Source: Glandiceps talaboti | Taxonomy: Eukaryota; Hemichordata; Enteropneusta; Spengelidae | Assembly (NCBI RefSeq): GCF_964340395.1 | Contig: NC_135563.1 | Coordinates: 23,574,309 to 23,638,308 of the forward strand | Reading direction: 5' to 3' | DNA length: 64,000 nt | Shown: piece after piece, positions 24,801 through 37,480 of the stretch | How the letters are laid out: each line of letters begins with the position of its first letter | Numbering within the stretch: the stretch's first letter is position 1 | Made by a program: the position numbers and the translations under genes | The notes under the pieces: generated by a model | Databases searched by the model: none | Told to the model about the DNA's origin: nothing | Seen by the model: only the letters and a program-made list of their open reading frames with translations

Positions 24801-27800
24801 AGATTATTTACTAGTTTATGCATTTGAGCTAGAAAATTTGTAGGTGTCCTTATAAATAGCCTTGACTCTTTGCTTAGTTGATTTTGGCTATGTTTTGTCA
24901 ACAGTCATTTTAGATATTTGAATTCAAATATTTTACTCTATAAAATGAAGTACAGTATTGGCAAAAATATGGGTCACAAATTCTTACTGCGTTTTAAATC
25001 TACTTGTCAAATGACATCAAGGGCATTACCTCTTGATCTGAATCAGTAAGGAGCTGTGCAACGTAAGCATAGCCAAGTCAATCAAGCATACAGTGTAGGC
25101 CAACTTCTATCAGTACTATGTCATGCAGTAATATAAGCATCTTAGCTTGGCAGTGAATAAGTGTATTACCCTTTTGAACAAATTGTTCAAAAGGGTAATT
25201 CTCCTTGCCCCTTGGGACAAGTACTTTTCAAAACAACTTGCCCAAGCCTTGAAATCACTTGCCCACGGCAAGTAAAAGGCCATTATATTGACCCCTGCAG
25301 ACTAACTCAAACATTGGTAGTTTAGATGTGAGTTGTCAACCGAGTGATTCTATATATTTGAACAATTGTTGCGCCCTGTTAGGGTGCCCTCATGGATCAG
25401 CCAACCCTTTCACAGATGAGACTGATGAGGACAGCACAACACAATATATTTTACAGTTCATATTTGAGTTGGACTGTAAGATACACCATGTTAGGGTGCC
25501 CTCATGGATCAGCCAACCCTTTCACAGATGAGACTGATGAGGACAGCACAACACAATATATTTTACAGTTCATATTTGAGTTGGACTGTAAGATACACCA
25601 TGTTAGGGTGCCCTCATGGATCAGCCAACCCTTTCACAGATGAGACTGATGAGGACAGCACAACACAATATATTTTACAGTTCATATTTGAGTTGGACTG
25701 TAAGATACACCATGTTAGGGTGCCCTCATGGATCAGCCAACCCTTTCACAGATGAGACTGATGAGGACAGCACAACACAATATATTTTACAGTTCATATT
25801 TGAGTTGGACTGTAAGATACACCCTGTTAGGGTGCCCTCATGGATCAGCCAACCCTTTCACAGATGAGACTGATGAGGACAGCACAACACAATATATTTT
25901 ACAGTTCATATTTGAGTTGGACTGTAAGATACACCATGTTAGGGTGCCCTCATGCATCGCCCAACCCTTTCACAGAGGAGACTGATGAGGACAGCACAAC
26001 ACAATGTATTTTACAGTTCATATTTGAGTTGGACTGTAAGATACACCATGTTAGGGTGCCCTCATGGATCAGCCAACCCTTTCACAGAGGAGACTGATGA
26101 GGACAGCACAACACAATGTATTTTACAGTTCATATTTGAGTTGGACTGTAAGATGCACCATGTCAGGGTGCCCTCATGGATCAGCCAACCCTTTCACAGA
26201 GGAGACTGATGAGGACAGCACAACACAATGTATTTTACAGTTCATATTTGAGTTGGACTGTAAGATACACCATGTTAGGGTGCCCTCATGGATCAGCCAA
26301 CCCTTTCACAGAGGAGACTGATGAGGACAGCACAACACAATGTATTTTACAGTTCATATTTGAGTTGGACTGTAAGATACACCATGTTAGGGTGCCCTCA
26401 TGCATCGCCCAACCCTTTCACAGAGGAGACTGATGAGGACAGCACAACACAATGTATTTTACAGTTCATATTTGAGTTGGACTGTAAGATACACCATGTT
26501 AGGGTGCCCTCATGGATCAGCCAACCCTTTCACAGAGGAGACTGATGAGGGCAGCATGACATGTATTTTACAGTTCATGTTTGAGTTAGCATTGTTTGGA
26601 ATAGTATTACAATCATGATACTGAATATAATGATGAATATTTCACATAGATATCACAAATTCTATCTTTTTGCCATAGATTGTAAGTGTTAGTAGTGATG
26701 GCAAAATCCTTATCTGGCAAGTGAATCGGAGAAAAGGTAGTCTTGAATTGACAGAAGGGTTCATCCTACTCACAGAAAGTATGCCGAGGAGTTTGATGAG
26801 GTCAGCTAGGGTCAGAGGCAATGCAGAAATGGGAGGTAGGTTGTTTAAGTAGTCAGAGATTTATACAGCAATTTACATCTCGGGCTCATTATACAGTTTG
26901 AGAAGAGAGATGACACAACACAGAAGCCTTATGGATATGAAATTGCTGGAGGGAAGTGATACCTCCTGTCTGTCCTACCAAGGTACCAGGTACAAAGGAA
27001 GTGACTCTGAGGTCATGGTAGTTCTAGTGAAACTGGAAAAATATCTGACTAATTCACTTATCTGCCAATCTTTTCTCTTATGCAGTCACATGTATATCTT
27101 ATGCACATGAAGATCCGTCCTTGTTTGTTGTTGGTTCCGAGTCTGGTGGAGTCTTCAAATGTTCAATGAATGCCAGGGGTTCAACAGCAGGAACTAACAT
27201 TGAATCGTCCATTCCATTGAGATCACCAGTCACATTTTCCTTCCAACCACACCATGGACCTGTCTATGCTGTGGACTGCTCACCCTACCATAGAAATCTA
27301 CTGTTGTCATGTGGTACAGACACCACAGCAAGAATTTACAGCATGTTACAGGTAAGATATTGTGTGGTACAGCTAGAATTTACAGCATGTTACAGGTAAG
27401 ATGTCATGTGGTACAGCTAGAATTTACAGCATGTTACAGGTACGATATTGTGTTTCATCTAGCTACCGATAGTATCCATGAAAAGATGCCAATATGTGAA
27501 AAAACATTACAGCATCACAAAGAAAGTCCAGCAAAATGTTTTCCAGCCCAGACTTCTTGCTACCCTATTTTCTTACTGTAGGAAATGAGATGCCTATAGT
27601 TAATATGGATTCCATCCTATCTGAATGACAGTTTCTTTTGCAAATTGTTAAAGGATAAATTTGTGTTTATTACCAATAGTTACTTAGAATCTATGAGTGA
27701 AAGTTTTTCTTCTTTAATGTTAATTTCTTTTGGTGCAAACATTGTTTTCGCTATGTAAGCTGAAATACGTTTAGAGTCAAAATACATATATTCACAGTAT

Positions 27801-30800
27801 ATACACAACAACTTGATGATATTCTGTGACCAAAATTCCCAGCTGTCTGACTTGTTTGTTTTCTGCTTTTTTAATTTTTTATAAATGTTTCTAGGATAAA
27901 CCCATCATTAGTATAGAACCTGGTCTAGGTTACCTGTTTGCAGCTAAGTGGTCACCAGTCCGTCCATTGGTATTTGCAGTTGTCACAGGAGAAGGTCATT
28001 TACTTATATATGATTTGAAGACTAGTAAAATTAATCCTGTGTATACATTAGAAGCTGGTTCAGACAAGGAAGCTGTTTTCACCCTGGAATTCAACCAAAA
28101 CCAGTAAGTACTTTAATAGTTGTATTTTGGTTATTGGAGTAAAGGATAACAGCCCATCAAATCAAACATGGGAGGGTCAAATATAGTCACAGAGATAGTA
28201 GATTATGGAACAAATTGGCTTCTCCATCAGGTTGTCTGTCAGAATTTGCCTAGTATCAAACTATTGGTATTATTTTACATAAATACACATCAATACAAAC
28301 TTGATTCTTACTTTTCATGTTTTGCTTTGCAGTCCTTTCTTTTTTCTTCCTTCATTTCTCCATTCTTCCCTTTTTATATAGTCTTGTCATATCCACTCTT
28401 TTGATAAATTGTTAGTTCAATTTTATCAACTGTTTGTTCTTCCAAATTGCTATCAACTGTCTGGTATGACCTTAGAATGATACTTTTGTTTTAGTTCAAA
28501 CTTCACTTTCTTTTCACCTTCTGTTTGTTATATACTTTTTGCTGCCAAAGTGTAGAAATTGTTTCATCAATTTGAATTTTGTAAGTTGATACCTGAAGCA
28601 ATCATAATTCATTCAAATTGTTGGAATTCTGTTAATGTCAATACTCAAATACTGCAGAAGGTGTAGAATTAGTGTGGATTGTTTTTCTCATTGATACAAA
28701 ACTTGTAAATTCAAAGTAATTAACACATTAAAAAAGCACTTTTTAATATTCATGGATTCTACAAGGGCTTTCAGAAATCAGAAGTCTTAACAATTTTTCT
28801 GTAGAATAGTAGAATATCACCCAAAGAAAATTCAGGTCATTTTACCTGATTACCATATGGTATCATTAATGTTTTGCATTATGACTTTCCTCATAAAAGG
28901 CCACACAGGAGCATAGCTAGTTAGAAATTCAAGTAATTTTCAATTTATTGGATTACCAAGATTCAACTGTACTCTGTATAAAGAATATTTTGCCTAAATT
29001 GATAAAGTAACTACTGCATTTTATGCATTATGCATGTCCATAATATCAACTCCTGCATGTTTAGAATATGTAAATTATAATGCACATATTATAGTTATGA
29101 CCATAATTGGACATGTTAGCTGGGGAGAACACTGGCGGCAGCTATTACAAATGTAAATAATAATTTGTCTGAGAAAGTTGGTACATAATTGGTATGACCA
29201 TTATTTGACATGTTAGCTGGGGAGAACATTGGTGACAGTTACTAAATACCTGTATTAATTTGTTGATATCTCTGACAAAGTTGGTACAAGTGTGATGAGT
29301 TGAGCTTTAAAGGCTGGGATTGCTGTATTCTAATATACAATACCTTGAATTCCTAGTGAGTCATAAACTCGGCATACAATGAAAAGTTCAGTATACGCTG
29401 GTATTTTTGAAGGCAAAGTAGCTTTCCTATTAAAAACATAGTTGTAGGCTGAATCAATAAATTTTGTCCTTTGTTAATTTTCAACACGTTCCTTGGGTAT
29501 GTCCTCATTGGAACTGAACTGGTTATAAACCAAAATGGCCGACTTTAAGAAAACAAAATGGCTGACAGCACCCGCAACAACAAAATGATTTTTGTAATAC
29601 AGGCATTTGAATTTTTCACTTGTGAGTAAATTGTGTCACTAACCTTAACTGATAATGATACATGTAATCAGCTAGATTTGTAATACTTTGCAAACAAAAG
29701 TTTGTTACTAACATGCAACCCACTAATTTGTTATTCATTTACAGAATTGGAGTCAAACAATTTGGTCATGAGTAAGTAGTGTTGTGGGGGTGGATATGTC
29801 AGGGGGGCTTGTAACAGTAAACACTATGTCATATGTTCACCTCATAACTGTGTTTTGTTGTTTGATTTCATTTCACCCCTCACAAACATCATCCTAGTCT
29901 GTAAGTAATGTGTCATCTGGGGTGGGATTGACAGCTGTGTCAATATCAAGAAACAAATTTCAAATTTCACCAAGTTAGGTAAAAATTCTCTGATTCAGAC
30001 ATATTTTAGGCAATGGTTAAAGTTAGTAGCAGTTTGATACAACATTGATCATTACAAGGAAATAAACAGGTATACCGAGATACCTTTAAGAACTTAACGT
30101 AATCCATTTTCCAAACTGTACTGATTGTGATTTTTAGCCAGTTGGTTTGTTCAAGTGTATGCATGTAGAGCTTAGGAAAGAGGTATACGACAATAAATGT
30201 ACACTAGAGAGCAAAATATTGGGTATGAGAAAATTTACAAAATAATAATGAAATAGAGATTATAAAGGACAACAACTACAAAAGTAATCAGAAGAAACAG
30301 TATGGTAAAAAGTCAACAATCAGAAAGAAAATGGTTGTCTTGAACTAAAGATACGAGCCATAACGTGGGTGATCAAAATATCATACTTGTGACAGATGAA
30401 GGGGTATCATATCTTTAATAGATACAGTTGTAGCAAGTATTGGTAACATGGAAAGGGAAAAACTATAGTGATTCTTTCTGAGTGGATAGTGGTGTAAAGT
30501 GAAACATTAACAATCATTGCATGTAACTTGTTATTGTACCTGTAAATGTAAATGTAAAGTAATGGTATTCCTAGTGGTGGGCACAGCATGTTTATTTCAG
30601 CATGTGGTTGTTTTTTAGCAGATATAAGTAGTGTATATTAGAGGGACACTTTCCATAATTCTGCAGTTTTATTGCTAATGTAGACTATTGCAAACAGAAA
30701 TATGTGATTCCTTGGTTATTTTAACATGTCAATTGTACAGAAAATTCATAGTATGACAGTATGTCAGGAAATTGGTTGCAATTATTTGCACCTTGTTACT

Positions 30801-33800
30801 TGGCAGCCATATTGTATTCATTGTAAATCATATGACATAGGTTGTTTGTTGTGGTTCTGTAGTTTTCAATTTCAGTTCTACTGTTCAGTATATATATTTA
30901 AAAAAAACCAACAATCTAATAATATGTGATATTATGGAAAATGTCTCTCTAAGTACTGGTAATATTTAGCTCAATTTTAAGGAACATGTCAGACATAAGT
31001 TAGGTGATTTCAAATACTCGTCATTACTATAAAAAGTACATGACATTACAATAAAAATGTATAAAAACATCCCCCCCCCATAAAAAAAAATAAATACATA
31101 TTCCATTTTGTTTTTGATGTATACACCAATCTGACCTACAAAGAAGATTCTTCTGAGTTTCCTTACAAAAAATATGACATGTTCCCTGATATTGTATTTA
31201 GAGATAATATTAATGAGAAAAATATTATTATTCGTATTTTTGTTTGAAATGGTGATGTATGGACATCATTCTTACTTGCTGCACAGTTGGTGTATCACTT
31301 TATCTATCTAGGATAGACAAACTGTGGTCGTACATTATGATTCGTTAAATGAACAGTAAGAAATATCTCTTGTCGGCCATCTTGAAAAATGGTGACCATA
31401 TTGGATTTTTAAATAACCAATGTTTTCTTGTTTATTTATAAAGTGAACAGTTACTTCATTTACATGTGAAACTAAAATGGATAATGTCAAACAAAGTTTA
31501 TTTTAGATACAAGATTTCTATTGAAATTTCATTCTTTGTCGTTATTTACCTATTAAATGAATCATGAAGATTTAGTGAAATGCTCAACATACAATTACCA
31601 TTTTCAAATAAAGCATGAAAAATAAGTACTTCTCACCCGTATTGCTATGTTACTTACAACTGTAATAAATTTGCTTTTAATGCACACGATTGACTTGTGA
31701 CATAACATGTATTTGCAACAGATAAAGTAATGGTTGCCACAAACGCATATTTTATTTTATTTCAGTTGTTAAAATTTTTTGAACACTGACACCTTGCACA
31801 GGATTGCTTTGATTTTCTGATAAAGGAATGTTTTACACCATTTACTGCACATTTACATATTTACATCACATATTAATATCACATTACATATGAGGATAAT
31901 TACCCTTTGGTACATATGCATGCCATGCAACATTTTCATATATTAAATTCAGTAAGAAATAAAAACCCAGGTCTATTGCGATCTTAAAGCCTGACAAAAT
32001 ACCACCCACCCCTTCCCTCACTGTGACATCAAACAAAATTACATTTAATCTAACTTTTAGAAAATACCTGCAAAAATTATTCTATACATTTCTTATAAAC
32101 CCTTTACAGTCATTGTAAAATATTAAATGCTCAAAGATGGACCATTTCCTATCAAACCATCCTATGTCTAGTTTTCTACACAACAGATAGTCTTATTTAC
32201 TATATTTATTATCTGATGTTAAATAATAGTTCTCAGGACTACTTAGCTTTGACCATTGCTAACATCTCCCACTATATAATTTAAGACTATAAAAGCATAT
32301 GTGTTATTCCTAAGGGGAAGTAAACTATTGCTTTGTTTTTTTCTCCTGTATGTAAACAAGACAACACTCCTCAAATTTGTTTTAATCAATGAAAATTACT
32401 TTTTACATTCTAATATTATATACTTTGGAAGGAATATGAATTTCCTTTATTTCGGAAATGTAAATGTTATCCCTGTTGGAGAGTAAAATATTGTTTAAAT
32501 TGTATAAGACAATAAACCCAAATTGAAGACTGCTGTGATCATTAACCTTTAGTAAATTAAGACTATCCTTCTCAGTCCTGAATAGATTATTTACAGGAAA
32601 AATAAAGATACCTTGGTGTTTCACGCATGCAACGTGATGTTTGTTTTTACACACACTCGGACAACTTCAAATGCAAGTTAAACAATTATAGAGGTGCCGT
32701 GCACAGTGGGGATGTAAAACAGAAAAGTTACCATGACGTTGATTATCAGCGAGTTGGAGAGTAACAACTGACACCATTAAAATCATCAAGTCCAATCAGC
32801 AGAAGCCTGTTTCTACTGCACTGTGAAAGAATAGCAATGCTTATCAGTGTTCAATGTGATTGGGTAAAGGATCCTGCTGTGTTTATTGTGTTTCTGTTCG
32901 TAATTGAATTGTCTATCTTTGTGTTAAAAACATGTCACATGAGTGAAACACAGAGGTAACTTCATTTCTCCTGTACAAAATACGCTGTTCATATCATTAA
33001 TCAAGTGTTCGCGTACTAATTCTTCACAATGTAAGGTTTACTACAATAAACATAATTAGGCTAAAGCAGGGTGCTTATCATAATTTTGACAGAATGGCAA
33101 ATACTATTATCATGGTATTTCAGCTCAGCTAGCAGTAACAACCAGGGTGTGATAAATTGTGTATTCGACCATACAGTTTGTACTGGTGCAAACTTCAATT
33201 TCATGGTGACATTTATACTACAGCACATCATTCTATCATGCTATATCATACACAACATTGCAAGACCAAGTGGTATAGACTTCAACCAAAGTCATGGTTT
33301 TGATATTGTTGTACAATCACAGTCCCTCTAGAGGTACTGTGATGTCATCTATCACTATCACTGAGCTTGACCAGAGTTTGCTGCATTCCAGACAAATTAT
33401 TAAAACTTGATGTAAAACATCTACATGATCCCTCACTTAACCTAACCAAAAACGGTTACATTTCACGGCTGGCACAGACATCTACCATTGACCACTTCAA
33501 GTAATTGAACACATGTTAAGGGTTATATTGTTTTTGAAGTTGTAAATGTTGCACCCCTGTGTCTGCCAGCTGCAAGTGAGATACACAAGTCATCCCTGTG
33601 ACAACAGTCTGTGGGCATGTAATAGAATTGTTGGCACTATCAAAATGAGTTTTCATTGTATCTCACCATTAAACTTAGTCTAGAAACTATATGTGTGGTC
33701 ATTTCTCTCTCTCCAACGTGTAGTCAGATAGCTTTCTCTAGAATGACATTCTGTTCTTACCATCAGCTGCATTAGTTTAATGCTATTGGAGCATTGATAT

Positions 33801-34588
33801 AAACGTGATGACATTATTTTTTGTGTTCTCATGTGATTTACTTTACTACTGGAGGTTGAGTTTGTAGTAAACTGAATGAAGTAACCAATTACAACCGCTC
33901 ATTAGTGTGTGATGGATTACTTCTGAAATGCATTGTTCACCCTTTCCCTAACAGGACTCAGATTTAGCTATGTTTTCTGTAGAATTGTCCATTTGACTAT
34001 ATGTGGAGAGGGCGAGATCATAGAAAATGAATCTACACATATAGTTTATTGACTGTTAAAGAGAATGTATCAGATTCTACACAAGAAATGCCACAGACAT
34101 CTGTATGTGGTTTGGAAATGCATTAGGTGAGCTGACGGTCTTCATCACAGAAAGCTGGGGCTTATATACAAACTTAAATGTATGCAGCAAACATGTAGAG
34201 TTGATGTGCATGGAATAGTGTCAATAGAGGGCATATATTGTGAATGGTAGATATACTGCAGTGCAAACAGATGTAGAGACTGGCTAATACAAATACTATA
34301 TCAAGCATGTTAACATAACCAGTTAATTAGCAGCAGCTCTTCTGCTTTAGTTCAAAATGTCTGCTGCAACTATAAATGTAAAGATTGAAGTATTGTGGTG
34401 CTAATATGACAGAAAACTAAACATTTAGTGAATCTGTGCACTTTATCTTTCTTTGCAGACGTCAGTTGTTAGCTACTGGTGATGGTAAAGGAATGGTTCG
34501 TGTGTGGCAGCTAAGTGATGCACTTACAACGCAAGGAGCGAGAGAGATTGAATCTCTTGGCGACATTGCTGCTTCAGCTCTTGACTGA
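18815..34588 (+). CDS. DYNC2I2: Cytoplasmic dynein-2 intermediate chain 2 (WDR34)
   Basis: Twelve exons: 18815-18873, 20332-20416, 20938-20994, 21723-21804, 22508-22680, 23127-23198, 23592-23658, 24658-24797, 26679-26835, 27086-27351, 27895-28103, 34459-34588. The joined frame is 498 residues; human WDR34 is 536 from memory. The protein carries dynein light chains and drives retrograde intraflagellar transport as part of dynein-2. The N-terminus has two QT anchors for light chains: SAQTSE near residue 28 and KIQTEE at 48-53. Residues 68-95 (ELAEFLRNVEPF to HAFDG) match the conserved helix before the beta-propeller. WD repeats follow, with GEIVVWDLSRED, GKILIWQV, LLLSCGTDTTARIYSMLQ, AAKWSPVRPLVFAV and GMVRVWQLSDA. 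Start: first ATG of exon 1, whose phase 2 fits exon 2. A 27-nt cassette at 29745 could add nine residues. Similarity to human WDR34 is recognised from memory. Confidence 0.95.
18874..20331. other. First intron of DYNC2I2
   Basis: A 1.46 kb intron with no recognised exon. The open frames around 19833-20218 lack splice context or homology. Confidence 0.6.
21105..21240. mobile_element. MITE-like dispersed repeat, family B, copy 1
   Basis: It has gcgatactttcaccagtg, then gcagaaaacactgg, caaatacccctgagtaccca and cactggcact. The same order of blocks occurs near 37365, 47810 and 63415. In copy 3 the first two blocks are imperfect inverted repeats (actttca / tgaaagt), suggesting a small hairpin element. 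Confidence 0.65.
21912..22165. mobile_element. MITE-like inverted-repeat element, family D, copy 1
   Basis: The left arm has taacacttggtacagcaggt, then catggtttgataagaaca. The right arm has the complements ctgttcttatcaaatgat and aactgttattaata. The element is about 250 bp with long imperfect arms. A second copy is at 54712-54962. Confidence 0.7.
23659..24657. other. DYNC2I2 intron 7 with family A MITEs
   Basis: It holds a half copy (about 23927-24010) and a full copy (24263-24379) of family A. It ends in a (TTG)n run at 24631-24651 directly before the acceptor of exon 8. Confidence 0.6.
24263..24379. mobile_element. MITE-like inverted-repeat element, family A, copy 1
   Basis: It begins aatatatttctttgttcagc and ends in an inverted counterpart (agctgaatgaagacaaatat). 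Inner arms are gtgacgtaagggg and ccccttaggtcatgag. A full second copy lies at 44362-44489 in a phosphoglycerate mutase intron. Confidence 0.75.
25377..26590. repeat. 112-bp tandem satellite, about 11 copies, intronic
   Basis: tgttagggtgccctcatgga starts every 112 bp from 25377 to 26497. The first five units read gatgag/atatatt and the last six gaggag/atgtatt. Units 6 and 10 share the variant tgcatcgccc, so a four-unit block seems to have been duplicated. The unit length is not a multiple of three, so the overlapping 83-85 codon frames are repeat artefacts. It lies in DYNC2I2 intron 8. Each unit carries a ttttacag and a gtaagata 19 nt apart. Confidence 0.97.
27308..27439 (+). repeat. 44-bp tandem triplication over the exon 10 donor of DYNC2I2
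   Basis: The last coding bases of exon 10 (aatttacagcatgttacag) with the donor gtaaga are repeated at donors 27352, 27396 and 27440. The third donor is gtacga. Using the second donor would add 44 nt, shift the frame and reach a stop within about 15 codons. The first donor matches the next exon in phase. Confidence 0.95.
28104..34458. other. 6.3 kb last intron of DYNC2I2
   Basis: AT-rich, mostly featureless sequence between the two final coding exons. It includes a candidate 27-nt microexon at 29745-29771. Short open frames are scattered through it but none has family features. I see no nested gene. Confidence 0.6.
29745..29771 (+). other. DYNC2I2: Candidate 27-nt in-frame microexon of DYNC2I2
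   Basis: ttcatttacag precedes and gtaagtag follows 27 nt that fit the phase of the exons on both sides (2 in, 2 out). Inclusion inserts nine residues, reading about IGVKQFGHE, between FNQNQ and RQLLATGDG in the last WD blade, without a stop. Direct joining of 28103 to 34459 gives the sequence seen in human WDR34, so inclusion would be an alternative form. Confidence 0.4.
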
Positions 34589-34707
34589 TTATAGCAGCAA
34601 CATCTTTACCAAATTGCTGAGACTTGAGTTTACACGATGACATTTTCAAATTAAAATGCTAAAATCATTTTCATAGACTGTGTTTTCATGTGTTTACATG
34701 GTAGCCC

Positions 34708-34713
34708 AATAAA
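34708..34713 (+). terminator. DYNC2I2: Polyadenylation signal AATAAA of DYNC2I2
   Basis: A canonical AATAAA 120 bp after the TGA at 34586-34588, followed by T- and GT-containing sequence. Position and strand fit the gene. Confidence 0.55.
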
Positions 34714-35649
34714 CATTTCTGACCAACTACATACAAACCAAAAAGACAGAATAATTCGAAAACAAAAATGATGTTGCACATACACACACATAATACAGCA
34801 GTAAAGCCATGCGCACATTAAAGTAATCATCAATGGGATCATTCCTGAGGTCAAATTTGTGCAGTTTCGAATTGCTGTGATGTAGATCTTTTACATGATG
34901 CCACTTTCAAATCTTTCCATTTATACTGTATATGACTACCCTTTCAAACGAAAATGGACCACTTTGAAAATGATCCACTTTCGGCAGTGTTTTCAAATAG
35001 TTGTGTTTTCATTTGAAAATGGTGTCATGTATTAACAGGGCCAGAAAAACTTCCATTGTGCAATTTGTGCACATATCACATGAAGAAGAATTTCTTATTT
35101 CTGTGAATTCTTTCCTGAGTGATTCTCATTTGGAATGTTTTTGTTATATTGGCAAGTAGGTAAAAGTTCATTAGTTCCCCAAGTATCGTATTGTATGTAA
35201 ATGTGTGTACATTTTACCTTGCTTCCACCCTCTATTTTCAGGGTACCCAAACCTTGGCAAAGAATACTGTTATTTGTGTAATCCCTACATGCTAACATAC
35301 ATGTATTACAGACCCCACTATATTGTCAAGTCTGACTGTTCTTCTTAGAAAACATATTTTTTGTCTGTATTATTTACTCCAAACGTTTCAAAGGCTTACT
35401 CAATAAATAGTGACTTATGAATTCAAATCACATACTGCCTTGTGCAATAACTTTGAATGAAAAGTTACCTCTATGTCATTCTTTTTCAGAGGTCATATTG
35501 CAATTTTCACCTTCAGCATATATCTATATCTGTATCACTTTGTTTGTCTGCTTTTATCCTTAGTTGAAGCATGGTGAATAGTTCAGCACAATTTGGAGAT
35601 ATGTCATCGTTACTCATCTTTAATACATGGTGAAGTAGCTTGTTTACAG

Positions 35650-36050
35650 CACTAGTGGTTCTCTGTTTAGCTCTCATACCACTGCTTGTGTTGTGAAAAC
35701 GTTGGTAATTATGATTTGAAAATGTGTGCCCTATAACCTGATTACAACCATGACGTTATTCAAATGAAGTCATTATGTAAGTGTACACCCAATAACCCTG
35801 GTTACAACCAAGACATAATTATTCAAATGAAGTCATTATGCAAATGTACACAGTACACTGAGATGAACACAGGAGTTAACACATAAAACATGTGAAGTGT
35901 GCATGTGATAATTTACATGTAATTGCAGTGTATGTCAATTTAACATACAAGAGTTTGATAATGACTTTGGGGTGTGGCTTGCACATTTTCAAATCATAAT
36001 TACAAACGTTTTTTATGTTCTCAACACAAGCACCACTAGTACCATACCGT
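35650..36050. mobile_element. Long inverted-repeat (MITE-like) element
   Basis: The left arm (about 35680-35727: cttgtgttgtgaaaacgttg, then aattatgatttgaaaatgtg) is the imperfect complement of the right arm (35982-36033). actagtgg marks both outer ends. Between them a 60-bp block with cattatg and gtacac is duplicated in tandem (about 35738-35870). Confidence 0.7.
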
Positions 36051-37364
36051 TAACAGGCTAATGGTGAAACCAATACAACTTGATCCAAGCTCTTGTAATT
36101 CTTTGTATAGTGTATATTATATGTGAAGGAAACCTATCCTATCAAATACAAGGTGTAAATTGCTTTTAGTCACAAAGTGCCAACAATTGAACATACTATC
36201 ATGAAAATGTAACAAATAGATAATGAGAATCAAAACTATTGTTGAAATATTAAGTTTGACATATGAGTTGTATGACAGAAGGTAGCAAGGACAACAGAAT
36301 ATCATTGTACTTTCTGTGTAAGCTGAAGTCTGCATATACACATGATGTGATACTGTATGTTGCCTTTAAAAAAAACAAATTGTCTATAGCACACCATGAG
36401 TTTACTTGTGATTTATTTTCAGACTTTTATTATTGTACATATTGTATCAATAAAATGATGTATTTCTTCTGTATAAAATGTTTCTGTTGTATTTTTTTAA
36501 AAACTAAATTGCTGACAAACAATTTTTTTTTCTAGACTACCAAGTTTGTGCTGCCATTACAAAACAAGTCCTACTTATGTTTGTTTGTTATTCTTTACTC
36601 TAGTGGCTGTTTAAATATATAAACCTGATCAACACAGTCTTTGCTTTATTTAATCACAATACATTATTTCTATGTTGTACCAGCCAATAAACTTATAAGA
36701 CAAACAAGTATCAGTCCAACTACAATTAATATTAAACAATCACCAAGTGTTAATTTTTTTGTATGTGGAAACGGGACTTGATGGAAATATTTTTCTGAAA
36801 CTCGTTCTTGTTTACTTTCAAACGCTTATAACTTTTATACATATTAATACCTGCTACTTTTGATAAAATACAAAGTTATCAAAACTAAACTGTCCCATGA
36901 GAGACCTTGGTTAGTTAGTAATCCTAGGTTCATTTCATGCCAGAAAAGAACACATTACTACCGGGTATAGTGAATGGTATAGATATATACTTGCAGAGTA
37001 ATGAACAGTATGATAAGACTGTATTTTGACAAGGCTAGGGATTACATGTAATGAGTTCCTAGTATGTGGTCACCTGGTATATATGTCCAGATGTAGTGTG
37101 TTTCATGTTTTGACAAACAAGATGCATTATGTCATGTCGTGATCACAGTAAGCTTTTGCCCATCCTGACCAAGTTCTGACCACGTTGTTGAATTCAGCTT
37201 TATATTATCATGACACTAGAGTTCACTTTTGAAAAACTTTCATAAATTATGTAAATTTGTGCTCAGAAACAAAGTTCTGCTGGAGTGTCTTCAGTTACTG
37301 GCAGAGTTTTCATGAGTGAATCCGAGAACTGTTATACTATGACAACCCCATGGTGTACATTGGA

Positions 37365-37480
37365 TATTTGTTCTCTGCGGCCGTACTTTCATGTGTGTAT
37401 GAGCAGAAAACACTGCAAGCATCAGTGCAAATACCCTGTACCCACACTGGTACTCAAGTGGCATTGTGTTCTGTTATAAG
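37365..37480. mobile_element. MITE-like dispersed repeat, family B, copy 2
   Basis: ttctctgcggccgtactttc, gcagaaaacactgcaagc, gtgcaaataccctgtaccca and cactggtact occur in the same order as in the copies near 21105 and 47810. Confidence 0.65.

Noticed and set aside
25328-26618. A series of 67-85 residue frames with DQPTLSQMRLMRT-like peptides
   Set aside because: They restart in each 112-bp unit because 112 is not a multiple of three. They are intronic in DYNC2I2 and have no start context or family match.
29898-29900. A 3-nt exon (TCT) between catcctag and gtaagt in the last DYNC2I2 intron
   Set aside because: It keeps frame and has both splice dinucleotides, but an exon this small is very rare, and acceptor next to donor is expected by chance in a 6.3 kb intron.
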